NCBI GenBank assembly: GCA_036873135.1
Contig: JAPTYO010000010.1
Coordinates: 21,817,772-21,881,771 of the forward strand
Reading direction: 5' to 3'
DNA from: Clarkia xantiana subsp. parviflora
Taxonomy: Eukaryota; Streptophyta; Magnoliopsida; Myrtales; Onagraceae
Length of the DNA stretch: 64,000 bases
Position 1 is the first letter of the stretch, and each line of letters starts with the position of its first letter. A program made the translations under genes and the position numbers. The notes under the pieces were generated by a model. The model did no database searches and was not told the DNA's origin. It saw nothing but the letters and a program-made list of their open reading frames with translations. Shown here in pieces: positions 1-10,983 of this stretch.

Positions 1-3000
1 ATCGGAGACTGCATCTCCTCAATCGCCCTCAGCTTCTCGGGATTCACCTCAATTCCTCTCTGGCTCACCATAAAGCCCAAAAATTTCCCTGAGTGGACTC
101 CGAAGGCGCATTTCGTCGGGTTTAAACGAACTTGATGAAGCCTCATCCGCTCAAACGCCATGGCTAGGTTGTGCACATGATCCTCAGCTTGTCGGGACTT
201 CACCAGCATATCATCCACGTAAGCCTCCATGGTCTCCCCCAGCATATCTCCGAACAGCTTATTCACCATCCGCTGATAGGTTGCCCCGGCATTGATCAAC
301 CCGAAAGGCATGACATCGTAGTGATAGATGTCACTGTCTGCATAAAACGCTTTGTGAGGAGCGTCCTCCTTAGCCATCTTGATCTATTTGTAGCCCGAAT
401 ACGCATCCATGAAGCTCAACAGCTCATGTCCCGATGTGGCATCCACCAGCTGGTCGATTCTCGGGAGCGGGTAACAGTCCTTCGGGCAAGCCTTATTCAG
501 GTCGCGGAAATCTACACACATCCGCCATTTTCCATTAGTCTTCTTCACCAGTACCGGATTAGCGACCCAAGTCTGGAATCGGAGCTCTTTAATAAACCCA
601 GCGTCGAGCAACCTGCCCACCTCCTGCTGGATCGCGATCTTCTTGTCTGTGCCCATGAGACGCCTTTTCTGCGTGATAGGTTTGATCGCGGGATCTATTT
701 TCAGCTCGTGTACGATCACATCGGGGCTGATTCCTGGCATATCGCTTGGGGACCAGGCAAACAGCTCCTTGAACTGTTTCAGCAAATCGATCAAATCTCG
801 GGCTGTCTTTTCGGTCAAAGCAGACCCGATTTTCACATTCCTCTGAGGTCCGTCAATCTCGACTTCTTTTAGATCTTCTATAGGGGCGGGACGCCCAAAC
901 TCCTCTCTGGGATCAGTATCTGTTTGGAAGACAGTCATGGTCTCTCGTCTCCTCCTTCGAGTGGCATTGACATAACATTTTCTGGAAGCCACGTGGTCGC
1001 CCTTGACCTCTCCGACTCCGTGGTCAGTCGGGAACTTCATCTTCTGGTGCACTGTCGAGGCAACTGCCATCAGGGGGTTGATGGTGGTTCTCCCGATAAT
1101 CGCGTTGTAAGTCCCTGCGGAATCAACTACTACGAACTCCACGTTCCTCCTTTCTGATTTCCACCCACTACCAAACTCCACTGGTAAGGTGATTACTCCT
1201 AGCGGATAGGAGGTAGAACCAGAGAACCCAACCATCGGGAAGTTTGCCTCCTTCAGATCTTTCTTCGTTTTTCCCATAGCCTCCAGCGCGTCCATGAATA
1301 GAATATCGGAGGAGCTCCCTCCATCGATTAGAATTCGCTTCATCTCGTACCCGTCTACATCCAAGGTCACAACCAAGGCGTCATCGTGCGGAGTCTCTAC
1401 GCCTATGAGATCCTCCGACGAAAAGGAGATCACCATCTCTTCCTTCAGGGTCCAGGATCGGGACCTCTTACCCAGCACCACAGCCGTAGGAATTCTAGAG
1501 GCGTAAACCTCCCGAGAGGACGAGGTATCACCTCCAGCAGCAAATCCTCCGTGAATCACATTGATGGTGCCCCGTCGTTCTTTGCGGGCATCGGACGGCT
1601 CCGGGTCGGACCTCTTCTTCTTTGGGGACCGATCGCGGGATCGAGAACGGGACCGCGACCGGGACCGAGAACGGGATCGACACCGCTTATCCCCGACAAA
1701 CTCCTTGAGCTTCCCCTTCTGGATCAGCTTTTCGATCTCCTTCTTCAGCTCCCGACAATGGTTGGTGTCATGACCATTTGCGCGGTGAAATCGGCAGTAG
1801 CGATCCGTGCGGGATCCCAAGAATTCTCCATCCTTCTTTGGGGGGTACCTGGAGATACCTTGTCGTTCCATGACCGTTAGTACCTCCGCCATGGAGCAAT
1901 TGAGAGGAATGTCGAGATCCTCCCGCTTGTCCTTCCTTGAAGAACGCCTATCATCCCTCCGATCAGAGCGGCCTTGATTCCGGCTGCTCTCGGGTTTACC
2001 TTTTGACTTACGATCGTCGAAGGGTTTAACCGACTGCTTCCCTTTATTTGACTTCGGGGGCTCCAGCTCTCCAGCGGCTATCTTCGACTCCTGGACATCG
2101 TTTTGCCGTTTTACCCTCTTCTGTAGTGCCTCCATATTCCATACAACCTTCTCAGCCACGCTGTACATCAGATCGGAACCGTAGGGGGCTGTTAGGTTCC
2201 GAATGAAGGTACGGATGGTTTCACCCTCCGAGATCTCCTCATCAATCTCCGCCACACTGGCAGTGTACCGCTGGTAATAGTGCGCCAGCGATTCGTCGGG
2301 CCTCTGTACCACCTGGGTCAGGGACCTCACACTTTTCAGAAAACATCTACGACCCTGGTACTGCTGAATGAATCGGTCGTGCATATCTGCCCAGCAAGTG
2401 ATGCAGCCTGGGGGCAGACTAAAGAACCAGGTCATGACTCTTTCCCCAAGTGTGTTCGGGAACAGCGTACACACTATATCTTCATTCGGGGCTCTTCCCA
2501 GACACGCCATGAGGTGTTTCTGGACATGACGAACCGGATCTCCTTCACCATCGTATTCCTTTATTGTGGTGATACCTAACCCTGGCGGGGCTAGGGTGTC
2601 TATGAGTCGAGGAACGAAGGGATGAGTAGATCGATCTCTCAGCTCCGACACCAGCGGCTTCTGCTCTCCCATGCAGATGTTCACGATCTTTACCACCTGA
2701 TCGGGGGTGATGGGACCATTAAGGGGAATGGTCCTGTGCTGTATTGGTCCTGGCCCATCAACCACGAATCTCTCTGGCTGAATGGACCCTCCATTCCTGC
2801 TTTGGCCTCGGGGTTGAGCCTCCCGCACGTTCCGCACCTCTGCTGGTGGGGGCGCTTCTTCTAGCGGGGGCATCTCCTCTTGCCTCTTCGCAGCCTCTCT
2901 CCGATCCAAGAGAGCCTCCACGGCTGCCAAAAACATTGGCATGGCTTCTGCCACAGCCCTCGTCAGGTCCGCAGCTGGGGGAGCCTCCTGCTCCCTATTC

Positions 3001-3193
3001 CCCTGGTGCTGAGCAGCAACATCTTCGTTACCTTCATTATGCCCCCCTGTCTGGGAGAGCTCAGCAGCGGGATGGTTCTGGTTTCCTCCTGTTCTGGTAG
3101 TGAATTTAGAGTTGTCGCAGCGGGATGACGGGAACCACCAGATTGTCCTTGCCTTCTTTGCTTGCCAGCCGCCATTGAACGAGTAGAAGGCAT
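1..3193 (-). pseudogene. gypsy gag-protease-RT polyprotein, broken
   Basis: The long open stretch is 2954-384 (856 codons). In order it shows a retrotransposon gag domain (about residues 120-260), a basic linker, a knuckle-like CRFHRANGHDTNHC (about 386-400), an Arg-Ser dipeptide run (about 423-440), a protease with DGGSSSD (about 541-547) and the RT N-terminus from about residue 735. Three breaks or oddities are visible. The likely initiator (ATG at 3193, MPSTRSMAAGKQ) is in another frame, so a frameshift lies near 3060-3130. At 386-384 the codon after GYK is TAG where relatives have a glutamine or similar residue. Beyond the stop the same frame stays open to base 1 and carries the YVDDM catalytic motif at about 223-209. 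The element could have been active recently, but this copy is not. Confidence 0.9.
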
Positions 3194-3229
3194 CTCAGCT
3201 TTTTGTTAGATTCCCACAGACGGCGCCAA

Positions 3230-4019
3230 TGTCGGATCACGGGGGAACTCCGGTACGATCTCTGACGTTGATCCTAGCTCCTTCGCTCCACGCAATCCTG
3301 CAAGAGGGGATAGACCGGGCGGTGACCCAGAATCCCTCTCCGATGCTTAAATGAGTATCTCGTACGGACTGGCAAGCAGTAATCTCAAGTAATGTATTTT
3401 CAACGTAATCGATCTGAGGTGACCTCTTGCCCTTTTATAGGCGAAGAGGTACCTCAGTTACCTGGTGAACCGTTGGGGGTGGTTAGCCCGTATCCCGCGT
3501 ATCTCGGGTGTGATCCCGCCTATCTAGGCCATGATCTAGCTTATCTCGGCCACGCCCCGCGTATCTCGGCCACGCTCCGTGTATCTTAACCACGTTCCGC
3601 GTATCTCGGCCTTATCCTCTGATAATGAGTCCCGACTAACGTCGGGGACTCCAGAGTTATCTCGTTGTGTCACCGCTCGGGGCCCCTCGTCATCGTGACA
3701 GGGCCTATTGTTCTCAGGGATTCATCATCGGGGCCTACTCAGAGTCATCTCGTCGGGAGCGTTCAGCTTGCTTGTCAGGTCCGACTCTGTCGGGACCTCT
3801 CATCATCGGACTCCCTTCGTCGGGATCCTTAGCCTGGGCCATCTTGGCCTTCGTTTAGGGCCCACCGGGCCTATTTGCCGTTTCCTCACCGTTAATAGGG
3901 CCTAACGGTTGTAGTCGAACCCATCAGTATATATACTTTATCATTAGTATTCATTCACTAATCACACAAAATCATATATTCAAATAAATATTAGATTACG
4001 CGCGCCCTCCACTTTGACA
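3230..4019 (-). repeat. 5' LTR of the gypsy element
   Basis: A 790-bp LTR that begins TGTC on the minus strand at 4019 and ends GACA at 3230. A TATA-like TATATA stretch lies at about 3930-3942 on the minus strand, in the expected promoter position, and the GC-rich body contains the short tandem repeats listed separately. Only one LTR is in the window, so the insertion cannot be dated here. Confidence 0.88.
3495..3613. repeat. 20-bp tandem repeats inside the gypsy LTR
   Basis: Six head-to-tail copies of a unit close to CCGCGTATCTCGGCCACGCT. Copies differ at a few bases (for example CGTGTATCTTAACCACGTT), but the period stays at 20 bp. They lie downstream of the TATA-like site in LTR orientation. 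Repeats of this kind in plant LTRs are often enhancer-like; that role is inference. Confidence 0.85.
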
Positions 4020-4124
4020 TAAATTAATACACAAAAGTATTAATAGACAAACAGGTGCTTATATAATAATAAGTAGCTTCTTTATAATTAAGAAGCTTTA
4101 GAGTTGAAAGGTTAATTTTTTGAA

Positions 4125-5167
4125 GGGTCAATAACCTGGGAGAGGTCTGAAGTTTGGCCCTTGTTAATTTGAGAGGTCTGAAGATTGAAATGGTGATAAC
4201 TGAGGTCTGAAGTTTGGACTTTGTGATTTTTAGGTTTTCCGTCCAAATTTTCTGTCAAATTTAACAGAACCGTGTGAAATGTCAAAAATACCCTTTTGTA
4301 ATATTTAAATTAATAAAAAGTTTAATTAATATAAAGATGAAAAGACAAAAATACCCCTGTTCATACCTAACCCAACTCCGACCACCACCACGGCTCCGGC
4401 CGGCCACCACCCTCTCCGGCGACCACCACCCTCTACGGCCGGCCACCACCCTTCCGACGACCGCCACCACGGCCTCAATTGGGCCCAAATCGGAGCCACC
4501 GGCCCCGATTGGGCCCAAATCGGAGCCACAAAGCTCCGATTGGAGCTCGGTGGCTCCGATCGGAGCTCTGTGGCTCCGATTTGGGGCCACAGAGCTCCAA
4601 ATCGGAGCTCTGTGGCTCCGATCTGGGGCCACAGAGCTCTGATTTGGAGCTCTGTGGCTCCGATATGGGGCCACAGAGCTCCGATCTCCGATTTGGAGCT
4701 CTGTGGCCCCAAATCGGAGCCACATAGCTCCGATCGGAGCCACCGAGCTCCGATCGGAGCTTTGTGGCTCCGATTTGGGCCCAATTGGGGCCGTGGTGGC
4801 GGTCGTCGGAGAGGGTGGTGGCCGGCCGGAGAGGGTGGTGGTCGCCGGAGAGAGTGGTGGTCGCCGGAGTTAGGTAGTGGCCGGCCGGAGTCGTGGTGGT
4901 GGCTGGAGTTGGGTGGTGGCCTTAAGGGCATTTTCGTCTTTTCATTCAATCATGTGAGATGCAAGAAGGGTAATTTTGGAATTTTTTTTAATTTCTGGTC
5001 ACATGCAATGCACATGACCAACTTCCGTCAGTTTTAACGGAAAAAACTAACGGAGACCTCTATTATCTACAAGTCGAAACTTCAGACCTTTGTTATCACC
5101 ATTTCAAACTTCAGACCTCTCAAATTCACAAGGGCCAAACTTCAGACCTCTCACAGGTTATTGACCC
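4125..5167. mobile_element. Palindromic non-autonomous Mutator-like element
   Basis: The element starts GGGTCAATAACCTG and ends with its inverted copy GGTTATTGACCC. It is flanked by a perfect 9-bp direct repeat TTTTTTGAA (4116-4124 and 5168-5176), the hallmark of Mutator-superfamily insertion. The terminal 80-90 bp on each side are near-identical inverted repeats with repeated GAGAGGTCTGAAGTTTG modules. The GC-rich interior is also arranged as mirrored arms: CCACCACCCTCTCCGGC-type repeats on the left are answered by their complement on the right. The centre (about 4540-4770) is a cluster of short palindromes built on GGAGCTCTGTGGCTCCGAT. No transposase is encoded, and the open frames inside are by-products of the repeats. 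The transcript would fold into a hairpin with arms of roughly 500 bases. Confidence 0.88.
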
Positions 5168-5215
5168 TTTTTTGAAAGTAACATGTCAACAGCTTCCCTG
5201 TGCATGCTCTCAATA

Positions 5216-5227
5216 TTATATATAAAC
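5216..5227 (+). promoter_or_regulatory. TATA box of the arabinogalactan-peptide gene
   Basis: TTATATATAAAC lies about 120 bp before the ATG at 5345, a normal plant spacing once a short 5' UTR is allowed for. It is only about 40 bp from the target duplication of the Mutator-like element, so distal promoter elements must lie in or beyond that element. Confidence 0.6.
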
Positions 5228-5344
5228 TCTATTCCTAGTCTTTCATTCCCTGAACAAACCAATATATACATTTCCCTAATAATATCTCAGACCCTGCAGG
5301 ATACTAATTTATCACGCGGTATTATATCATTTTGCAGCGATAAA

Positions 5345-5542
5345 ATGGCGCGATCCGGGATTAACGGAGTGGCGGTGGTGGTGTTGTTGGTCTGCATGAT
5401 AAATGCAGCCATGGCTGCAGACGAGGAGCTTGCAGCAGCACCTGTGGCTCCAATGGAGACTGGAGCAGCTGGGTCTTATTCCATCATCTCAATGGTAGCT
5501 GCTGCTTTGTTCCCTATTCTGGTGATGTTCTTCACTTTTTGA
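5345..5542 (+). CDS. Arabinogalactan peptide (GPI-anchored AG peptide)
   Basis: The 65-residue protein has the AG-peptide layout: a hydrophobic secretion signal (residues 1-24, ending in AAMA), a very short mature part of about 20 residues with Ala-Pro motifs (AAPVAP) that are typical hydroxyproline O-glycosylation sites, small residues (TGAAGS) suitable as a GPI-anchor cleavage site, and a C-terminal hydrophobic tail to the stop. AG peptides are cell-wall/plasma-membrane proteoglycans. The start at 5345 was chosen over an in-frame upstream ATG at 5183 because the latter would bury the signal peptide behind 54 unrelated residues and lies upstream of the TATA box. The neighbouring CTPA3-type gene suggests AGP23 as the counterpart, but the sequence is too short to assign a member. 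No intron is seen. Confidence 0.75.
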   Translation: MARSGINGVAVVVLLVCMINAAMAADEELAAAPVAPMETGAAGSYSIISMVAAALFPILVMFFTF

Positions 5543-5640
5543 GCCTATATATAATAGTGTTGGCCAGTTCAATCATATAAATATATGTTATATGTACTTA
5601 CCGTATGCATATTTTGATATTTCACGGTTTCTGTATTTTT

Positions 5641-5646
5641 AATAAA
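5641..5646 (+). terminator. Poly(A) signal of the AG-peptide gene
   Basis: AATAAA lies 99 bp after the stop codon, in AT-rich DNA, a plausible near-upstream element for 3' processing. Confidence 0.5.
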
Positions 5647-6598
5647 GAGGATTTCATTTACTAATGTAATTTGTTTGAACGAGTTAAATTTTACAATTTC
5701 GGTTATGTAACATATATAGGTTAAAGTGATTTCCAAAATGCGGTTTGCCCAGCGGTATTGGTGTGGAAAAACAAAACACATACATGTCTTATGATTGCAT
5801 GAATACATAAACAAAATCATATGGTGCATATCTGATTATTGAAGAACATTGATCTTCATTCTGCAAATTGGAATCACAATATATACAGTTATGCAAAGAG
5901 ACGTACGGTTACTAATCTCATTACCCTAGTAATTTGATAGCTCAACTTTGTGAGAATTTTCAATTTGTTAACTGGATCCCGACGATATATGATGAGTAGG
6001 TACATGTCACTGTCAACATTATTTAGCAAATTGCACCTTTACGTAAATCATCTAGCAAGTTGTCTAAAGAAAAGTTTCACCCTAAATGATACATACCCAC
6101 AAAATTCAGTAAGTAGGTAAATAATTAACCATTTTCCCTACAAACTATTTTACATACCTAGGTAACTAACATCCGTTTCACTTTATGGGTAAACAATTAT
6201 ATATATTATTGTATGCACTTAAAATAATACTATGAGAGTATGAATGCAAATGCAAGATGTTTTATTGAAAATATAGTTCTGAGTATGTATTGAAAAAATT
6301 ATGAAAGTTAACTGAAATACTAAATGGTACCACACATAGAGTTCTAAATAAAAAGTGGCATGAACTTTAGTATTATCATACACAGAGTATGCATCCGAAT
6401 GCAACTTTATTTAATTGGAAATGGAGTTCCTAGCGAGAATGTATTGAAAAAAAAAGGTGGTTTATAATTCTAAATAAAAGGTGGTTTGAACTTTAATACT
6501 ATCATACGGATCAAATACACGTTGAGTATGAATGCAAATATAACTTACTTTTGTAGAAACATTGTTCCTAGTCTACACTTAGGTCTAGAAAAATAGAA
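5647..6598. other. AT-rich intergenic spacer
   Basis: No gene is recognisable here. The only structure seen is a diverged repeat at 6235-6560, listed separately. Confidence 0.6.
6235..6560. repeat. Diverged direct repeats of about 140-150 bp
   Basis: Blocks resembling GTATGAATGCAAATGCAA recur at about 6238, 6388 and 6523. The first two are followed by a TGTATTGAAAAAA stretch and TTCTAAATAAAA. The copies are strongly diverged. Confidence 0.5.
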
Positions 6599-7047
6599 GG
6601 GTTAAAAACCTATAAATTGTCTGAAATTTGCCCTATGTGAAATTTTAGTGTCTGGAGTTTAAGACGTTGATATTGAATGTTTAAAGTTTCACTTTTGTTG
6701 AAATTTGATGTCTCCGTCTAAATTTGCATTTAAAATTAACAGAATTTGGTCATGTGACAAGCATATTACCTAATAAAAAAATAAATTCCAAAATTGCCCC
6801 TAGTTGGGTGGTGGCCGGCCGGAGTAGGGTGGTGGTCGGCCGGAGTTGGGTGGTGGCCGGACGAACATAATAGTATAATGGGCAATTTCTACATTTCATA
6901 TCATTCCGTCAAATTTAACAATAAATTTGGATGGAAAACCAAATTTCAACAATAGTGAAACTTCAGATATTCAATATCAACTTTTTAAACTTCAGACACT
7001 AAAATCTCACATGGGCCAACATCAGACAGTTTATAGGTTTTTAACCC
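6599..7047. mobile_element. Mutator-like MITE with 9-bp target duplication
   Basis: A 449-bp element starting GGGTTAAAAACCTATAAA and ending with its inverted copy TTTATAGGTTTTTAACCC. The 9-bp direct repeat AAAATAGAA flanks it on both sides (6590-6598 and 7048-7056). The inverted arms extend about 120-200 bp with moderate divergence. The middle contains GGTGGTGGCCGGCCGGAG repeats like those inside the 4125-5167 element, so the two are probably related subfamilies. There is no coding capacity. Confidence 0.85.
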
Positions 7048-7244
7048 AAAATAGAAATTCATTTACATTGAACTTGAATAGTTCTTTCTGAATTATATAG
7101 ACTTCATATCACTTATTTCTATCTGACGCTGTAAGCTTAAGACATTATTTCATGCACATATATGGCTTGATCCATCTGTACAGAATATATGTAGATGTAT
7201 TATGTCTGAAGCTACACAGTATAATAATAATACTATACATCCTT

Positions 7245-10200
7245 TTAAGAAGCAGTTCCTTTAGACTGTTGAATGTCCAACTCATGCTCAGCAACCATAA
7301 TGCAAGAATCTGCCTCCAATGACGAAACCCGACCCTTCGCCTTCAAGACCGAAGACACATTCGGCAAATTAAGCATGTCGGCTGTACATTGAACATCCGG
7401 AGTTATCCCGACCTTGTCTATGTCGTGAAGCGCAGGCGACAAATACTTTGCCACCGTCACAAATAAGGCCGACCCATCATGCAACTCCGTCACGCTCTGC
7501 ACTTATAAGAGTTCATCAGTAATTATACCAATCGGTTTAACTACAGTGCAAATTCCTAGCTGAACTTTTGTATTAGTTCAACTAACAAATTGTCGCAAAC
7601 GAAACGTGACTTCTAGTTGCTAGCTACGTCGTTAACTTTGGACGGAAAATGTACACGTGGCACCTTAACTGGACGACACTTGTGGATTTCACAACCGAGA
7701 ATAAACGAAAAATTGACAGAGCTAGAAAACTGCACTTTAGTTTAGCTAAGGAGACTTCAAACAGTGGACATGGTGAAATACCTGAATTCTTCCTTTACCG
7801 AAAGTTTTGTTCCCAACGAGAATTGCTCGACCATTGTCGTGTAGTGCTCCGGCTAGTATTTCACTTGCACTTGCACTTCCTTCATTGACCTAAAAGATTG
7901 GCAAAGATTGTCAAGGTTGAGACTTGAGACAAAACCAATCTACAAAGAATATGATAGGTGATTACAAGAACGACAAGCGGGTCGCGCGTAAGTGCATGCC
8001 CGTCTGTCATGTTAATCGGCAGTAAATTGCCTTCACGGTCAATGGTGTTAACTAAGGTCTCGTCCCCGTCCAACCACATCTGTGCAACGTCAAGACCCGC
8101 TTTTACAAGACCCCCCTGAAAATCATATGGCAAGTGTTAAACCCGAAACTTCCAGTACTATTAGGAGCATCTTATTGACAATAATCAGGACGTTACCGGA
8201 TTGTTTCGGAGATCCAATATGTACGAATGGACATCCTGATTCTGCATTTCTTGGATAGTGTTTTGCATTTCAGCAGCAGCGCTCTGTTCAGAAATTAGCA
8301 TCAAGATTCATTGTTCACAAGGAGAACGAGCCGCATCGAGATTGATTGATTAATTACCTGAGAGAAGGCCATTAACTTCACATAACCCGTCTTTGTTAAA
8401 TGCCCATCTGGAGCTTTATGAGGAATGATGGCACTGGAAACCGGAGAGAGTCTGATGTACTCGCGTGGTAGCATAACCTTATGATATGAACACCAGCATT
8501 TTAAGGCTTCAGTATCAAATGCAACAGAAGAGGTTTGTTTACTATCAAATAGTATACATACCTCTCTAAGATCAGAATCAACACCTGAATCTCCTCCCTG
8601 GAAAACAAAGACTTTTTTGTGATTAGGTTATGAGCTTATCTAAACTATGATTTTAGTTAGTTATCGCATAATCAAGTAAAGTTCAAATATTACCCTGTGA
8701 ATCTTCACTGTGACAGTTGTTCCAGCCCGACCTCGAAGTTTCTGCGCTGCAGCTTCACTCGCCACACCATCCATGCGCTCCCCTAAGTTACCATGACAGT
8801 TAATCTTCAGGTAAAAGATTAACCATGATATCAAAAAACCAGATATTTTTTTTGGCCAAGACATCAATACCATCAATCTCAATCAATTCATCGCCTTCAA
8901 GTATTCCGGCACGAGAAGCAGGGCTGCCATCTACACAAGACAGAACTACCTGCATCGTTCAGGAAGTAGTTCTCAAGCTCCACTACGATATTTGATTGGC
9001 AAATTGGTATAGACGTATGTCACATATCAAAAAACTAGAATTTTGTTTTCTCATAGTTACATGTAATCTAGGGTTAAGAACCCAAAAAGAAGCCCCATTT
9101 ATAGGTCATGTTGCTAATCGATGTTCCAGGTTTAAAATGTTGATATTCGGTGTCTTAACAATCAGATTGGTTGATTTCCACTCTTTTATCTTAAAATTGA
9201 CTGAACAAAAACATGTTTTGTAAGCATCAAATAAGTCTAAGCCATGAGCAACAAATTTGATACTTCGAAAAATGTGGAAAGACATGCTTAAAATGCTAAT
9301 TTAACGCGAAAATCGGTGAAGTGGAAAGTAACAAATAAGGCGGTTGAGACACCAAATATAAACATTTTAATTGTGGGACAACGATTAGCAGCATGACCTA
9401 CAATTAAGACTGTTTTTAAGTTCTTAACCCTATTATCTATGGTGTGAAGCACTTACCAAATGCCCTGTGCTGGGTTCGGCATTTATGAAAAGCCCAACTC
9501 CTTGCAAGTTACCGTCACTACTAATCCTAAAACTTTGATATTCCTATATCAAGGAAAAGCAAATAATAGCAGTTAGTTTCCTTGATCATGTATAGTTTCT
9601 TAACACCCTAAGTTGGACATAAATAAGGTAAGTAAACCTTTGGGCTAATTAATCGAGTAAATGGATCTCCAAGAGTGGAGAGCATCGCACCAATCTTGTT
9701 ATAGGCGGCATCTGCTGATCGAAGAGGGAATATTTCAGCCATGGTCTGCTGCAACTTTGAATCCCAGTCTATGACACAACAATAACATTAACTTAGTGAA
9801 TCATACATCGGAAGAAGTTCATTGAATCGTGTAATTTAGCTACCTTGATGATTAAATGTCGGATCCACAAACGTTTCTCTGATCAAACCCCAAGTCTCCA
9901 CAAGGGTCCTCTGAACTGTGTTCACCTAGCAACAACACCTCCCTATTCAATACTCATAAAAATATAGTGTACTACAAACCTAATCTTTGCAAACCTAATC
10001 AAACCACAACCAAAAACTAATCTTTGCAAATCCAATCAAACCACAGTAAAAAAAACTAATATTTGTAAATCCAATCAAACCACAACTTCAAAAGGGCATA
10101 TATATGAAATATGGGCACAATCTCATACTATACGAAATTTCAGATGAACCGTTTAATCAACTGTCCTAACACATTAAGCTGATAGGCATGCACAGGAATT

Positions 10201-10588
10201 AACCAGGAAAGCTACAAGTAACTTCGATCCATCAACCGGTTACCTCGCGAATTCGAGAAGCGGGGAAAGCAACAGTTAGTGAATCCGCAGCAATCGCTGG
10301 AGAAGTGGAATAGATCGAAGCTAGAGCTGCAGCTGCAGCAGCAAAGCCGATAACCCCTCTCCCAATCGATTTAGCAAAACACCCACCACCACTAGTACCA
10401 GTGGCCTCTCCATCGCAGCTTCTTTCAGCCGCGCAGGGCAGAAAAATCCGGACTTTCTTGCTAACATGGCTGTTTAAGGGCGCAGATCGGCGCGAATGAG
10501 GGATTAGAGAGATGGGTTTCGTGAATTTTGAGGAGATGGGTGAGAGGTGCGGTGTGGTGAGATCAAAATTGCGGCAAATTGGCTCCAT
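7245..10588 (-). CDS. CTPA3: Chloroplast C-terminal processing peptidase, CTPA3-like (S41 family)
   Basis: Twelve exons join in frame: 10588-10244, 9925-9844, 9768-9638, 9543-9457, 8949-8871, 8782-8694, 8597-8562, 8477-8358, 8283-8197, 8115-7966, 7889-7782 and 7496-7245. Together they give 1566 nt and 521 residues. All introns are GT-AG. The N-terminus is a Ser/Pro/basic-rich plastid transit region followed by an Ala-rich hydrophobic stretch ending in SPAIAADS, which looks like a twin-targeting signal into the thylakoid lumen. A PDZ domain follows (about residues 190-275), then the S41 protease core. The Ser-Lys dyad is present: S409 in GSASASE and K434 in FGKGR, 25 residues apart as in the D1 C-terminal processing protease. 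The family trims C-termini of lumenal proteins such as photosystem II D1. The wording ([18 protein letters not shown]-terminus SKGTAS) fits CTPA3 (At3g57680 as I recall) better than CTPA2. The intron at 8950-9456 holds a MITE. Confidence 0.93.
9071..9430. mobile_element. MITE in a CTPA3 intron (Mutator-like family A)
   Basis: A 360-bp element that begins GGGTTAAGAAC and ends GTTCTTAACCC. Its arms share the TAGGTCATG(T/C)TGCTAATCG block in inverted orientation. The flanking 9-mers TGTAATCTA and TATTATCTA agree at 7 of 9 positions, consistent with an aged Mutator-type duplication. It lies wholly inside an intron of the CTPA3-like gene and resembles the elements at 35783-36158 and 37474-37850. 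Confidence 0.75.
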
Positions 10589-10983
10589 TTTTCTCTTCTT
10601 GTTGGCCAGGTAAAGAACTGGTGTACTGGGTGCCGGGTGGTTAAATGGAGACCGTTATATGATTATATTGGCTGTTGTTGAAAGAATCTGGTGGAGTGGG
10701 ACCCTCGTGAATGTGAACCTGCTGGTGTTGTGGTTCAGACTCTTCAGATGAATCTTCAATGGCGTCTACGTGTAAGTTTCTCCTTCCTTTAGAAAAGAAA
10801 ACAAAAAAAATTAAATAATAACAAAAAATATTATTATTTTTCGTGGGTGATAACTGATAATAACAAAACTTTCTCAAGGCGGGCGAGTCGGATCGGATTT
10901 GAGGTCGCGAGGCTTTGTAAATCCGCTTTGTCTCGTGAGCGGTGGTGGAGCCAAAGTGTTTAAAATGGGGTACACTATATAAA
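10589..10983. other. Upstream region of CTPA3
   Basis: This stretch contains the 5' UTR and presumed promoter of the CTPA3-like gene. An open frame on the minus strand spans it and the adjoining foldback repeat, but I recognise no protein in it. No clear TATA box was found. Confidence 0.4.

Larger units (their letters stand above)
1..4019 (-). mobile_element. Ty3/gypsy LTR retrotransposon, 5' part (Tat/Retand-like)
   Basis: Reading leftwards from 4019 there is a 5' LTR (4019-3230), a primer-binding site, gag, an aspartic protease and the first half of reverse transcriptase, and the element then runs off the window at base 1. The LTR is bounded by TGTC...GACA. The binding site on the minus strand, TGGCGCCGTCTGTGGGAA (3228-3211), starts one base inside the LTR and matches the 3' end of a plant tRNA-Asp for its first nine bases, which is usual in Tat-lineage elements. 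The gag style, with a CRFHR...HDTNHC knuckle and a DGGSSSD protease, also fits Tat/Retand, but the lineage is inferred without a tree. RNase H, integrase and the 3' LTR lie outside the window, so a target duplication cannot be tested. Confidence 0.93.

Noticed and set aside
4282..5037. Several overlapping open frames on both strands with WLRFG / ELCGPKSEP repeats
   Set aside because: They arise from GC-rich palindromic repeats inside the Mutator-like element. The same repeat reads open in several frames, and no known domain is seen.
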